A DNA stretch of 64,000 nucleotides from Microbulbifer sp. THAF38 (GCF_009363535.1 NZ_CP045369.1:1747001-1811000), one strand, 5' to 3'. Counted from the stretch's first letter, positions 23,963 through 32,700 are shown. Notes: generated by a model from the sequence alone, not told the origin. A program made the numbers and translations.

Positions 23963-24457
23963 ATGGTACGGTTTGAGAGTTTGTGGGAAAACTACCCAGA
24001 TGATGACCCATGTGATGCAAAGAACCGGGATGGTGAAAAGCTATTTGGAAACCAGTGCGCCATTCGACTAAGTCATGCAATGAAAAAATCCGGTATTAAA
24101 TTCAACACTTTCCCAAAGGGAAGGAAGTGCTGGGTTCATCCTGGGGAAGAGCATATTCTTGCTGCAGCGGAACTTGCTGATTGGATTCAAAATTCAAAAA
24201 TTCCAAATATGCTCGTCACTGAAAACATAACTGGTGAAAGCTGGCGGGAAAAAGTTGAGTCTAGAAAGGGAATCATATGCTTCGAAGATTATTATCTCCG
24301 AGGAGACGGTAGCGGAGGAGACCATATCGACCTCTGGAATGGTAGAGCAATGACCGGAATCGGTTCATATTTTCGCACTCGGTTCAATATAGTTATTCCC
24401 AGCATTTGGTCTGACTTGGGAAAATCCAAGAAAATAAGGTTCTTTCCAGTAACATGA
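23963..24457 (+). CDS. Tae4-like peptidoglycan amidase (type VI secretion effector family)
   Basis: 164 residues. The N-terminal GNQCAIRLSHAM places the catalytic Cys at 32 and a later GDHIDLWNG places the catalytic His at 121; this Cys...His pair with HIDLWNG is the signature of the Tae4 family, which cuts the D-Glu-mDAP bond of peptidoglycan after delivery into a rival's periplasm. No Sec signal, as expected for a type VI cargo. AAGGAAAT precedes ATG 23963. The next gene overlaps it by 4 bases (ATGA), an arrangement typical of effector-immunity pairs. No type VI genes are in the window. Confidence 0.85.
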   Translation: MVRFESLWENYPDDDPCDAKNRDGEKLFGNQCAIRLSHAMKKSGIKFNTFPKGRKCWVHPGEEHILAAAELADWIQNSKIPNMLVTENITGESWREKVESRKGIICFEDYYLRGDGSGGDHIDLWNGRAMTGIGSYFRTRFNIVIPSIWSDLGKSKKIRFFPVT

Positions 24458-24669
24458 TGAAAAAAATACTTTGGTTTATTGTAGCGTTCGTTTGCATCAG
24501 CATTGCCTATTTCTGCTTAGTATATTTAGCTGGGTGGGCACTGAGCTTGGCAGATCTCAGGCTCTACGATTCTGAGGCAGATCAGCAGCGTAATTTTAAT
24601 ATCGTAGTGACCGGATGGCTTTTACTTTCAATAGTGGGTGCTGCGTGGTTAAGTGCTCGGAAAAGCTAA
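24454..24669 (+). CDS. small membrane protein, candidate immunity partner of the amidase
   Basis: 71 residues, starting ATGATG inside the stop of the amidase gene, so translation is probably coupled. Two membrane segments (about residues 4-27 and 47-65) with a charged loop (RLYDSEADQQRNFN) that would face the periplasm if the N-terminus is cytoplasmic. Known Tai4 immunity proteins are soluble and periplasmic, so this would be a different type. The immunity role is inferred from position only. Confidence 0.7.
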   Translation: MMKKILWFIVAFVCISIAYFCLVYLAGWALSLADLRLYDSEADQQRNFNIVVTGWLLLSIVGAAWLSARKS

Positions 24670-24783
24670 CAATCAGCGGCAGAGCGACAGCCAACGCTAC
24701 GCACCTTTTGTGTTACTCGCTGGCGATCAAACATTAACACAAAATGCCCTTCGCGCTGGCTGCCGTTGCCATAGGCGTTATTG
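24663..24783 (+). other. attC site
   Basis: Same family as 1699 and 14023, with changes near the right core. Confidence 0.85.
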
Positions 24784-25145
24784 TGGCGGTCAATTTTTAG
24801 GTGGTTTGAAGTTGCTGCAAGCACCAATCTCTTCCTGAGCACATTTCTCCAGAGTTTTTTCCTACAAATTGGCACCGCAGTTCCGTTCAAGTGCCTTCGT
24901 TTAAAGCCAACAAGTTCTGCAAGGTAGCTGCAGCATTGTGGAGTGCCAGTCAGTTAGTTAACTGGTGGGGAAAGTATGGTATTTTTCCCAGTAAATTTAT
25001 CGGGCAGTGGCCAGCCAGCGTTGGCTGGCAAAGAACAAGTAGGTCGTTCAGTGCGCGCCAGCTATAACTAGGCCAGGCAAGCTCGCCCAGCCGGAGGCTG
25101 GGCTGGACAACCTACGCTTCGCTTCGGCTGCCCTTGCTGGCAACG
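24778..25145 (+). repeat. ORF-poor repeated integron cassette, copy I
   Basis: 368 bp, closest to copy H. Second hairpin loop GCG instead of ACG, stem unchanged. attC at about 25061-25151. Confidence 0.85.
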
Positions 25146-25158
25146 TTAGGCACTACAT

Positions 25159-25707
25159 ATGATTCCAGTTGGGTACATGGCAAAGAGGATTGAATTAAAA
25201 CCGGATTGGCTTAAAACCGATCAGGTGGAAGATATTTATTCTCTTAGTAACTGTACGTCAAAAGATTTCGCTGATTATATCGAATATTGGAAGCACAATG
25301 GGTACTGGCTATTTAATTCCCCTGAAGATATCTACGCTCTAGCTAAAGAGCATGATGTTGATATGTCCGGAACAAAGATGTTCTATTACGAAGTCTATGA
25401 ATATCAATGTTATGAAGATGAACCAGAATGGGAAGAATTTCAGCCGGAGAAATCATTCGAAACTAACGTCACTATTCCAAACGAGAAAGAGCTAGAGGGT
25501 TTTGATATAGTATCCCTCTACAATGAAAATGCACCTGAGTGTTCATACTTATCCTGTAACCATATGGCGCAAGAGCTAAATGTAAATCAGCACTGTCTCT
25601 TGCCCAGTTTTGAGGAAGCGAGATTGTATTTAGAAAACAAAGCCTTTGATGGCTGCGAATCAGGACCGTGTCGAATCTTCGCGGTATATTCGCTTCCAAA
25701 TGCCTAA
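25159..25707 (+). CDS. hypothetical protein, last cassette of the array
   Basis: 182 residues, strongly acidic, soluble, no signal. ATG 25159 is 13 bases into the cassette; ATG 25177 is an alternative start. Rich in Tyr, Trp and Cys (for example YEVYEYQCYEDEPEWEEF near residue 80). Acidic cassette proteins of this kind can be DNA mimics or immunity proteins, but nothing specific supports that here. Confidence 0.7.
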   Translation: MIPVGYMAKRIELKPDWLKTDQVEDIYSLSNCTSKDFADYIEYWKHNGYWLFNSPEDIYALAKEHDVDMSGTKMFYYEVYEYQCYEDEPEWEEFQPEKSFETNVTIPNEKELEGFDIVSLYNENAPECSYLSCNHMAQELNVNQHCLLPSFEEARLYLENKAFDGCESGPCRIFAVYSLPNA

Positions 25708-25761
25708 CAAGGCCATCAACTTCGCGCCTATCGGCGCCGGACAGCCTAATTAGTGTTAACA
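25701..25761 (+). other. terminal attC site of the array
   Basis: About 60 bp. CCTAACAAGGC, inner GCGCCTATCGGCGC, degenerate right core AGTGTTAAC. No further attC follows. Confidence 0.7.
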
Positions 25762-25853
25762 GCCCTAAGCATGGATCACTTAAAAGGTGGGCAATAAGCA
25801 GGGCTCCAAACTCTTATCCAGAGAATGAGTCGCCCTGCAGCTTAATGTGAGTA

Positions 25854-27785
25854 TTAGCGAGATTTAAAAATTAAGATTCGATGGTTCCCGGAGTCAGTAA
25901 TAAATAAGTTATTTTTATAACCAAAAATTCCTGTGGGCTCATTCAGAGTAGATGCTGTCGGCGATTCAGCTTCATCCGGATACCCAATACCGTTTTGATT
26001 TGCGTCATTTGCGGTAAAATTAGTAAATCCATTCTGACCTAGAACTCTGTCTGCAGGTTCAAAATTTGTGGTTGGCCACGTGTCCCAAATCAAAATTCTA
26101 TTATTTTTGCTGTCAGCAACAAAGAGTTGAATTCCATTTGACCAAATGCCAGTTGATGGTTCGTTAAAAGTGTACTCGTTGACGGGCCATTCTATACCTT
26201 CTTTGTTAGTTGACTCCTTATTTCTGCTTGTGAAGTCCGGTTGTCCTAGAACTACATCTGCAGGCTCAAAATTTTTGCTGGGGAAATTGTTCCACAGAAG
26301 AATGCGATTGTTTCCGCTGTCTATAATTGCTAGTTTTTTTCCGTCACTCCATACATCTGTAGGTGAATTGAAAGTATTTGCAGAAGGTCCATCCAGGACG
26401 CAATCTACTAACGATGTCTGGCCGAGCACTAGATCTGGAGGCGTGTTGTTATTATCTGGTTGCGTGTTCCAAATCAAAACCCTATCGTTTCCTGCATCGG
26501 TGACTAGAATTTTTTTATCCGCAATAGAGGCTCCCCAACTAATCCAGAGTGCCAGGCTCACACAAGGGGAAATATCATCTTCACCAATTATTAATGTTAG
26601 AGAAGGTATCGCTCCCATCCCAATCGTTATTTTGTCATAAATAGAGATAAGTCTTTCTTTATATTGTGAAATCAGAAGGTTATTACCATCAAAACTTACA
26701 TCTGATGGGCCAAATAATTCCTGTCGTTTGTCAGATAGGGTGAGAGTATCCAGTCCATCCTTACCTACCGCCATATCTGCAGGAGCGCCATTAATGGTGG
26801 GGATAGAGTTAAAGACTAACACTCTATTAGAGGAAGTATCTGAAATATATAGTTTTCCTTCATTGTCAACACTTACATCGCCACTGGGTTGGAATGAAAA
26901 GCTTTTCGCGCTTATTCCTACATCGTTGCTAGAAAAGTTATCTTGACCAATAACAACTTTTGCGGAGTCAAAATTCTCAAAATATAAAGGAGTCGTAAAA
27001 GTACTGCTATATTGCGGTATTTTGTTGCCTGCTTGGTCATTAACATCAATGCTAATGTCGCGGTCTTGGCCAGACTCCCAGTTGGTATCGGGTTTAATGG
27101 ATAAGGTATCATTCCTAACATTGGTTTCAGACCAAGCAATTGTATAGCCATCTTCAGTAAGGCTACCAGTCAATTGAAGACTTTCGACATCCATAGACTC
27201 TGAGAAGAGAATCTTGATTATGTCGTTATTCTCTAAGCGAACCGTCCCTGGAGTAAAATTGACAACAGAGGGAGGCTGCGTATCTATCTGATAGGAGGCA
27301 ACAACCTCTTCCATGATGTTATCGGCATCAATTTCTGCATTAATGACTAAGGTATATTCTGATAAGTTTACCCACCCCGCTTTTGGGTTTGCTATCAGTG
27401 TATCTTCATCAAGCTGAGTAATCACTCCGTCTTCACCCATAGTTCCAGATAACGTAACATCATCAAGTTGAATGGAAGTACTGAAGTTCAGCTGAATATC
27501 CTCATTCGGCCCAATGATGCTGCCGCTAGCTGGCTTGAGGCTTACTGAAAGTGGTGGGGTATCACTGCCAGGCTCCTCCGTTGTTGGAGGTGTAGTATCA
27601 ACGCCCTCAGAACCATTACCAGAATTAGTTCCTGTGCCATTCCCAGAGTTATCTCCAGAACTATTTCCATAGTTACTTTCGGAATCGCTGTTTGTTGAGT
27701 CACTACCCCCTGAGCCGCCACTACAGCCATAAAGTGATGAGGCGATTGCGACACAGAGCATTAACTTTAGAATACGATCTTTCAT
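25854..27785 (-). CDS. lipoprotein with Ig-like domains and six-repeat NHL-type beta-propeller
   Basis: 643 residues. Signal with lipobox LYGC (Cys about 21), then a Ser/Gly/Asn-rich linker to about residue 62. Two SbsA/Ig-like domains follow (about 78-170 and 172-268, the second with TPGTVRLENNDIIKILFSES). The rest (about 275-643) has six repeats ending in a motif like ADxVLGQxxF (VVIGQDNF, MAVGKDG, LIIGEDD, LVLGQTS, VVLGQPDF, RVLGQNGF) with NRILIWN or NRVLVFN strands between. This is an NHL-like propeller, a binding scaffold on the cell surface or in the periplasm. AGGGAAG precedes the start. It is the first gene beyond the integron and points toward it. Confidence 0.88.
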   Translation of the reverse strand: MKDRILKLMLCVAIASSLYGCSGGSGGSDSTNSDSESNYGNSSGDNSGNGTGTNSGNGSEGVDTTPPTTEEPGSDTPPLSVSLKPASGSIIGPNEDIQLNFSTSIQLDDVTLSGTMGEDGVITQLDEDTLIANPKAGWVNLSEYTLVINAEIDADNIMEEVVASYQIDTQPPSVVNFTPGTVRLENNDIIKILFSESMDVESLQLTGSLTEDGYTIAWSETNVRNDTLSIKPDTNWESGQDRDISIDVNDQAGNKIPQYSSTFTTPLYFENFDSAKVVIGQDNFSSNDVGISAKSFSFQPSGDVSVDNEGKLYISDTSSNRVLVFNSIPTINGAPADMAVGKDGLDTLTLSDKRQELFGPSDVSFDGNNLLISQYKERLISIYDKITIGMGAIPSLTLIIGEDDISPCVSLALWISWGASIADKKILVTDAGNDRVLIWNTQPDNNNTPPDLVLGQTSLVDCVLDGPSANTFNSPTDVWSDGKKLAIIDSGNNRILLWNNFPSKNFEPADVVLGQPDFTSRNKESTNKEGIEWPVNEYTFNEPSTGIWSNGIQLFVADSKNNRILIWDTWPTTNFEPADRVLGQNGFTNFTANDANQNGIGYPDEAESPTASTLNEPTGIFGYKNNLFITDSGNHRILIFKSR

Positions 27786-28552
27786 GCTTACTTCCCTGTT
27801 ATAAAACTCCTGGAATCAACGAGAAAATTCCCAATTGAAACTATCGTGCTAAATTTGGATGATTCCTGAGCCAAGATTAACGTTTTACCACTTGAAAGTC
27901 ACTTTTTTAATAAAAGCTAAAAGTTAATTTTTCATGCTGAAAGTACAAGCTTACAAAGCTTAGGTTGATTTCTTACCATATCTCTAAATTTATGTTTGTA
28001 GTCGATAGCTTGATTAGGGATATTTTGGAGCGATTTCAAAAGAAATAAGTTTCCATTTTTAGAGATGAAATTTGCCACTTTGGATGGTTGTATTTGTGAT
28101 TTATACCGTTACCAACACTTCGGACATTTTTAAGAGGTGAGGAGGGTAGAAATCGTGGGCGGGTACTGGGAAAATAAGGCACTCAGATCAAATTGACGCA
28201 GCACCTACACTTGGAAGACGTTATAAAAGCTATTTTTGTTCAAGTGTCCAATGTCAAAAAATCACAGGAAAATTTTATGCTCACGTTATTTACTGTACTG
28301 ATGGTTTTTCAGGAAAAGGCGATATTTCTAATATGAATAAATACAGATTAGTCAATGAGAAGCGCTATCGTTGACGATCACGTAGGAACTTAGACTTCGT
28401 CAAATTCGATGCAGATATTCTCAGGGACCATTTATAATTTTTTCAATAACTGTTATCTATGGCTGGAAGTATGAGGCGGCTTAAATAGAATGTTGGTATG
28501 GGGCAGCTGGATAGATATTCTCTATACAGCCGATTGTCGAAACTGAATGTCA
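27786..28552. other. intergenic region without a recognised gene
   Basis: 767 bp, AT-rich. A + strand frame without start codon is open from about 28150 to a TGA near 28374 (about 74 codons, ending KYRLVNEKRYR) and may be the tail of a lost gene. Nothing else recognised. Confidence 0.5.
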
Positions 28553-29062
28553 TTATTTTATAGCCCCCATTTGTTTCAGGAAGCCGTATTTATCCCAGGT
28601 AACCCAGGTTTCGGTGATCTTTCCATCTTCAATCCTGACAAACTCAACGCCATCATAGGTGACGGTCTTCTTTGTTGGGGGTTCACCCATAAAAGAGCCG
28701 ACATGATTTGCCCTGATAACCACATGGGTGGCCACTAAATTCCCTTCAGCGACCTGCATTTTTTTAAGAATTTTTACGTCTTTGAAGGCGTCATGAAATT
28801 TATCTACCTCAGCCTTTACTTCTTGTAAATTTCGTTTTTGAGGGCCAGCGGTATAGTTGGTTGCAGAATCCAGATGATTCACATAGTTTGGAGCAAAAAT
28901 AGTGGCTGGATCAATATCAGTCCCACTAAGCCACCAATCAATAGCTTGCATAGCGAGTTTTTTATTTGCCTCTAGGTCATTGGAATAAGCAAAAACACTA
29001 GTTAAACTCGCACACAAGAAGATACATGCCGTTATTACCAAAGAAAGATATCGTTTAGTCAT
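28553..29062 (-). CDS. secreted SnoaL-like (NTF2-fold) protein
   Basis: 169 residues with signal peptide (1-25, cleavage after VFA). The body follows the SnoaL-like ester/polyketide cyclase pattern: helix with AMQAIDWWLSG, FAPNYVNH, FHDAFKD, then strands ATHVVIRANHVGSFMG and GVEFVRIEDGKITETWVTWDKYGFLKQMG. Such proteins bind small hydrophobic substrates. Export to the periplasm is a little unusual for the family. Single gene; substrate unknown. Confidence 0.85.
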   Translation of the reverse strand: MTKRYLSLVITACIFLCASLTSVFAYSNDLEANKKLAMQAIDWWLSGTDIDPATIFAPNYVNHLDSATNYTAGPQKRNLQEVKAEVDKFHDAFKDVKILKKMQVAEGNLVATHVVIRANHVGSFMGEPPTKKTVTYDGVEFVRIEDGKITETWVTWDKYGFLKQMGAIK

Positions 29063-29404
29063 GTAGTTGTCCTATTTGCAAAGGTACCTGAGGTCACCGT
29101 TAGTTTTGATGAAAAAGGAGTTCATTAGAGAGCTATAAGGAGTGCAAAGTATGAACGCTATTCGAAGGAATAGTCATGTCTGCAGGTGGATTTTGGCAAC
29201 CGCTTCCTCCTTACCTGCCCAGCTGCTGGGTTAAATAGCCCTTCACGATTCATCAGGTTATCAAGTTCCGGATTGGAAGCTTGTAGGAGGAAACGATGGC
29301 CTTAGTTCCCTCCTTATTGGCAGCTCTTACATTAATCTATTGACTGACTATTGGATATCCAGCGTAGGCATAAAAAGCTTGATACAGCTGTTTATCTAAG
29401 TGGG
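29063..29404. other. intergenic region
   Basis: 342 bp between the secreted SnoaL-like gene and the response regulator. I see no gene or clear hairpin. Confidence 0.5.
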
Positions 29405-30121
29405 CTAGAGACTCAGCATCTCTCGTAGGCGGGTGGCTGGTCGTCTGGCAACCTCTATTTCTTTCCCGTCAGTCATGGTTATTAGTAAACCACTGTTAAT
29501 CCACGATTCTATATCCTTAATAAAATTTAAATTGATAATCTGCTGTCGATTAACGCGAAAGAAAATTTCAGGGTTCAATCTTTGTTCAATTTTGGCTAAA
29601 GATTTATAGATAAATGGTTTGCTATCATCGAAAAAGACTTGCGCATGATTACCGCAGTTTTCAAAGTAGCGAATTTTTCCGATTTCGATTAGCCAGCAAC
29701 GCTCTCCATCTTTAATGAATATTTTATTGTTGCTGTCTAAGTAACTTATTGAGTCGCTGGAGGGGGTAGGGGGTGTCTCACGTAATGTCTTGTCTAGGGC
29801 CCGCTTTAGTTTTTGAGGGTTGATTGGCTTGAGTAAATAATCCAGAGCATTCACTTCGAAAGCTTGGATGGCATACTCATCGTAAGCTGTTGTGAAAATA
29901 ATTTGAGGTGTAAGGTCCAGTTTCTCTAGTATGTCAAATCCATTGCCATCAGGAAGGTTGATATCTAAGAAAACTAAGTCCGGCTGTTCTTCTGATATAA
30001 GAGAGATCGCTTCTTCACAGTTTTGCGCCTCTGCAATCAAGTTTATATGCTTATGAGGTTTGAGCAGTTCTCTCAATTCATTACGTGCGAGTCGTGAGTC
30101 TTCAACGATAATGGCTTTCAC
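29405..30121 (-). CDS. LytTR-family response regulator
   Basis: 238 residues. Receiver domain 1-118 with acidic pocket ED (7-8), phospho-acceptor Asp 53 in LVFLDINLPDGNG and conserved Lys in LLKPINPQ (about 104). LytTR DNA-binding domain at about 140-235, with NHAQVFF and FFRVNRQQIINLNFI. It starts 3 bases after the kinase gene, so it is co-transcribed. It would activate targets by binding direct repeats; likely targets are unknown. Confidence 0.95.
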   Translation of the reverse strand: MKAIIVEDSRLARNELRELLKPHKHINLIAEAQNCEEAISLISEEQPDLVFLDINLPDGNGFDILEKLDLTPQIIFTTAYDEYAIQAFEVNALDYLLKPINPQKLKRALDKTLRETPPTPSSDSISYLDSNNKIFIKDGERCWLIEIGKIRYFENCGNHAQVFFDDSKPFIYKSLAKIEQRLNPEIFFRVNRQQIINLNFIKDIESWINSGLLITMTDGKEIEVARRPATRLREMLSL

Positions 30122-30124
30122 TTC

Positions 30125-31207
30125 TTATACCACTAATTGTAAGGAGGAGGGAATATGGCACTGGGCAACCACTTGGGAGCCCTGCTGTTTAATATTAAAA
30201 CGTGTCCTACTGCCATATTGAATGGTTAATCTTTTTTGGATGTTGCTTAATCCTAGGCCAGTATTGTTGCTCTCTGTAGTTGATGTTGTGTTGAGGGTGC
30301 CTGGATTTTTGACAATGATTACTATATGGTTTTCTTCTTTTGTTACTTTAATCATTAGTTCACCTCCTTGTTTGCACTTTTCTATACCATGACGTACGGC
30401 ATTTTCTGCAAGTAGCTGGATTAGCAGTGGTGGTATTCTCTCTCCCATTAAGTGATCCTCTACCTCGATTTTGAAAGCTAGTCGATCTTCATATTGAATT
30501 TTTAGAAGTTCGATATACTGGCAAACGATCTCTAGTTCATCTCTTAACGGTACAGTCTTATGCTTGTGGGCAATTAAGGTATAACGTAGCAGATCAGAGA
30601 GATTGGTTAACATTTCTCTAGACTTATTGGTATCTTCAAGTATCAAGGCGCGAATGTTATTTAATCCATTAAAAAGAAAGTGAGGGTTTAGCTGCCCCAT
30701 TAGCGCGCTCATTTTAGCTTCATTGAGTTGCAGCTTGAGTTGTGTTGCATCTTGCTCCGCCCTTCGCAAGCGATCTTGGTTTACTGCAGTAAGGTAAATT
30801 AGAGACCAAGTTAGCATGAGTAGGATAAGGATAAGCCAGCTATCGAACACCGCTTCCCAGAAAGTGTGAACAACCGTATATCCCTCAGAGTTATAGTACG
30901 CATAGATGATACTCACTGCGATACAGGCGCAGATAAATCCTAGTATGATTGAGGCTGAGAGAAAATAAGCCCATTGTTGATACCAACTTTTATCAAAAAG
31001 ATTAAAGCGGTATGTGATTTCTCGGATAATAAGAGTGGAGAACCCTACGGTTAATACTACGGTTGCAACGTGTATTGCGATCTTGTCGATGTGATCCTGG
31101 GTCAGTAGTCCCAGTGAGAAGGTATTTACTAGTGAGAATATTGCCCAGCCACCAAAGTGGTAGGATAGAAATTTTACAGATGGAGTAGGTGATTTTAGAA
31201 AATTCAT
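30125..31207 (-). CDS. LytS/YehU-type sensor histidine kinase
   Basis: 360 residues. Four predicted membrane segments in the first ~150 residues (for example FGGWAIFSLVNTF and ILILLMLTWSLIYLTAV), then the His_kinase motif QLNPHFLFNGLNNIRALI with the phospho-His near 177 and an ATPase domain with LLAENAVRHGIEK (N box) and TGLGLSNIQKRL (G box). There is no separate extracellular sensor domain, so it may sense a membrane state. Partner of the adjacent LytTR regulator. Confidence 0.94.
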   Translation of the reverse strand: MNFLKSPTPSVKFLSYHFGGWAIFSLVNTFSLGLLTQDHIDKIAIHVATVVLTVGFSTLIIREITYRFNLFDKSWYQQWAYFLSASIILGFICACIAVSIIYAYYNSEGYTVVHTFWEAVFDSWLILILLMLTWSLIYLTAVNQDRLRRAEQDATQLKLQLNEAKMSALMGQLNPHFLFNGLNNIRALILEDTNKSREMLTNLSDLLRYTLIAHKHKTVPLRDELEIVCQYIELLKIQYEDRLAFKIEVEDHLMGERIPPLLIQLLAENAVRHGIEKCKQGGELMIKVTKEENHIVIIVKNPGTLNTTSTTESNNTGLGLSNIQKRLTIQYGSRTRFNIKQQGSQVVAQCHIPSSLQLVV

Positions 31208-31222
31208 TGAGTGTATATGTTA

Positions 31223-31250
31223 ATAAAAATGGCTCCAAGATAGGAGCCAT
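31223..31250 (-). terminator. intrinsic terminator or attenuator between hydrolase and kinase genes
   Basis: On the - strand ATGGCTCC-TATCTT-GGAGCCAT is followed by TTTTATT. It lies between the hydrolase stop and the kinase start, so it may lower expression of the two-component genes relative to the hydrolase. Confidence 0.75.
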
Positions 31251-31272
31251 AGATTGATATTTCTTATTATGA

Positions 31273-32700
31273 CTAGAAGCGTTCATTTAGCCATAATGAC
31301 ATTATGTTAAGGGCTCTTGGAGAGAAGCTTTCTTCAATTTCAGCATATTCAGAAAATGAGCCGTTGCCTGCAGTTTGAAAAAGATGATTCATTTTTTCAA
31401 GTTCAATCGTTTTAAAGTCCTTGTGCCCAGCATTACTCAATACTGACTGTATATTGTTCAGGTTCATTTTTGCATCAACTTGAAAGTCTAACGATCCAAT
31501 AAGAGCTAATAATGGTGATTTTGTTTTTTCTAAATAAGGCTCAGGGTTGAACTTAAGAAAATAACGGAACCAAGGTGTAGAGTATTGGTTCTTTAGTTGT
31601 TCAACTTGTACATCCAGTTCTTCTGCCTTAACGCCTTCGAGCTTGACACTTTCGTAAAGCAGTTCCTCAATCTCACCATTGATACTCTCTTTCAGCCCAA
31701 GCATGCCAAGTTTATCAAAAATTTTCTTATCTAAATGGCTGAGTTTTTGCAGCTTTTCTTCTGGAACGCCTTTAAATCTACGATCCCGGTTCCATTGATC
31801 AATAATCAATTCTGGTATTTTAACCCCTGGGCCTGCAAGCAGGATTGAAAAAGCGATATCATCTCGGCTGCTAGCAACCATGGGTGCTATCATACCACCT
31901 TCGCTGTGTCCAATTAATCCAACTTTACCTTTGGGTAAATCTTTACGACTGTTTAAAAAATCTACAGCCGCACTGGTGTCATTGGCAAAGTCTTCGCTGG
32001 TTGCTGCACTGAAGTCACCACTGGAGCCACCAATGCCGCGGTCGTCATAGCGAAATATTGCATATCCTTGTCGTGTCAGGTGATCGGCGATTATTGCGAA
32101 TGGCTTATGGCCAAACAGGGTTTCATCACGGTCCTGAGGCCCTGAGCCACTGATAAGAACAGCGGTTGCCTTGATATTTGACTTTGGTTTAGTCAGCGTT
32201 CCTGAAATGATATTGTTCGTCGCAGCATTCTTAAAGCTCACCTCCTCAATCGTATACGGAAATGGACCTTGTGGTGTCTGGGGGCGATTGTTCGGCCTGT
32301 TTCTTGCACTCTCAGAGGTCCTGCTAAAATTCATCGGTGATGCAACATTCTGATGAACAGCGCCGAACATCAGGTCAGTTGCTTCACTATAAGCGCCTTT
32401 GTAGCTAATCTGTAAGTCTTCCACTTCGAAAGTGATACTATTGTCTTGGATTTCCAGCATGGAGACTTCTAGCCCTTCCTTCCGCAGAGAGGGACTGTCC
32501 AAAGTGCCGGTCCACTCGCCATTAACTTCGTCAAGATGAATGACTATTGGCACATTTCTCTCACCATTTATTTGTGCAACTGACCTCCAGCTTCCTTCGA
32601 TGCCACCAGCCATTGCATTGGCTGAGATCAAGCCTGTTGCGAGGATTAAGGTTTTTAATTGCCACTTGGCTTTTGCAAAGGTAGTTTTGCTCGCTTGCAT
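31273..32700 (-). CDS. secreted alpha/beta hydrolase (S33-like esterase/peptidase)
   Basis: 475 residues. The start at 32700 is chosen because AGGGAT precedes it and a signal peptide follows directly (...ILATGLISANAMA); a longer frame to 32739 is unlikely. The N-terminal 110 residues form a beta-rich domain. The hydrolase core has LISGSGPQDRDE (oxyanion region), RYDDRGIGGSSG and the nucleophile elbow GHSEGGM (Ser near 265); a late HKDF...MNHLF segment probably holds the catalytic His. Periplasmic. Its position ahead of the LytS/LytTR genes suggests a functional link. Confidence 0.9.
   Translation of the reverse strand: MQASKTTFAKAKWQLKTLILATGLISANAMAGGIEGSWRSVAQINGERNVPIVIHLDEVNGEWTGTLDSPSLRKEGLEVSMLEIQDNSITFEVEDLQISYKGAYSEATDLMFGAVHQNVASPMNFSRTSESARNRPNNRPQTPQGPFPYTIEEVSFKNAATNNIISGTLTKPKSNIKATAVLISGSGPQDRDETLFGHKPFAIIADHLTRQGYAIFRYDDRGIGGSSGDFSAATSEDFANDTSAAVDFLNSRKDLPKGKVGLIGHSEGGMIAPMVASSRDDIAFSILLAGPGVKIPELIIDQWNRDRRFKGVPEEKLQKLSHLDKKIFDKLGMLGLKESINGEIEELLYESVKLEGVKAEELDVQVEQLKNQYSTPWFRYFLKFNPEPYLEKTKSPLLALIGSLDFQVDAKMNLNNIQSVLSNAGHKDFKTIELEKMNHLFQTAGNGSFSEYAEIEESFSPRALNIMSLWLNERF

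Larger units (their letters stand above)
1..25761 (+). mobile_element. chromosomal integron cassette array (about 44 cassettes, left end outside window)
   Basis: The segment is a head-to-tail series of units, each with one short + strand ORF (or none) followed by an imperfect palindrome that starts with a TAAC-containing left core and ends with a G|TTA right core. This is the structure of integron gene cassettes with attC sites. Palindrome lengths vary from about 56 to 147 bp and fall into several sequence families, unlike the uniform repeats of Vibrio superintegrons. No integrase gene, attI or Pc promoter is visible. Because cassettes point away from attI, the platform should lie left of position 1 and 25.76 kb is the distal end. 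Beyond that end the gene orientation flips and attC sites stop. Confidence 0.95.

Noticed and set aside
10046..25707. Toxin-antitoxin cassettes
   Set aside because: These are common in superintegrons, so I looked for RelE/HigB/ParD-like pairs; apart from the amidase pair, no cassette has two coupled ORFs or a recognisable TA motif.
1..25761. Regularly spaced repeats resembling a CRISPR array
   Set aside because: The repeats are 56-147 bp imperfect palindromes of several families separated by ORFs of 200-1300 bp, and there are no short identical repeats with ~30-bp spacers. They are attC sites.
26146..26640. 164-codon + strand ORF inside the propeller gene
   Set aside because: Antisense shadow of the NHL-repeat coding region.
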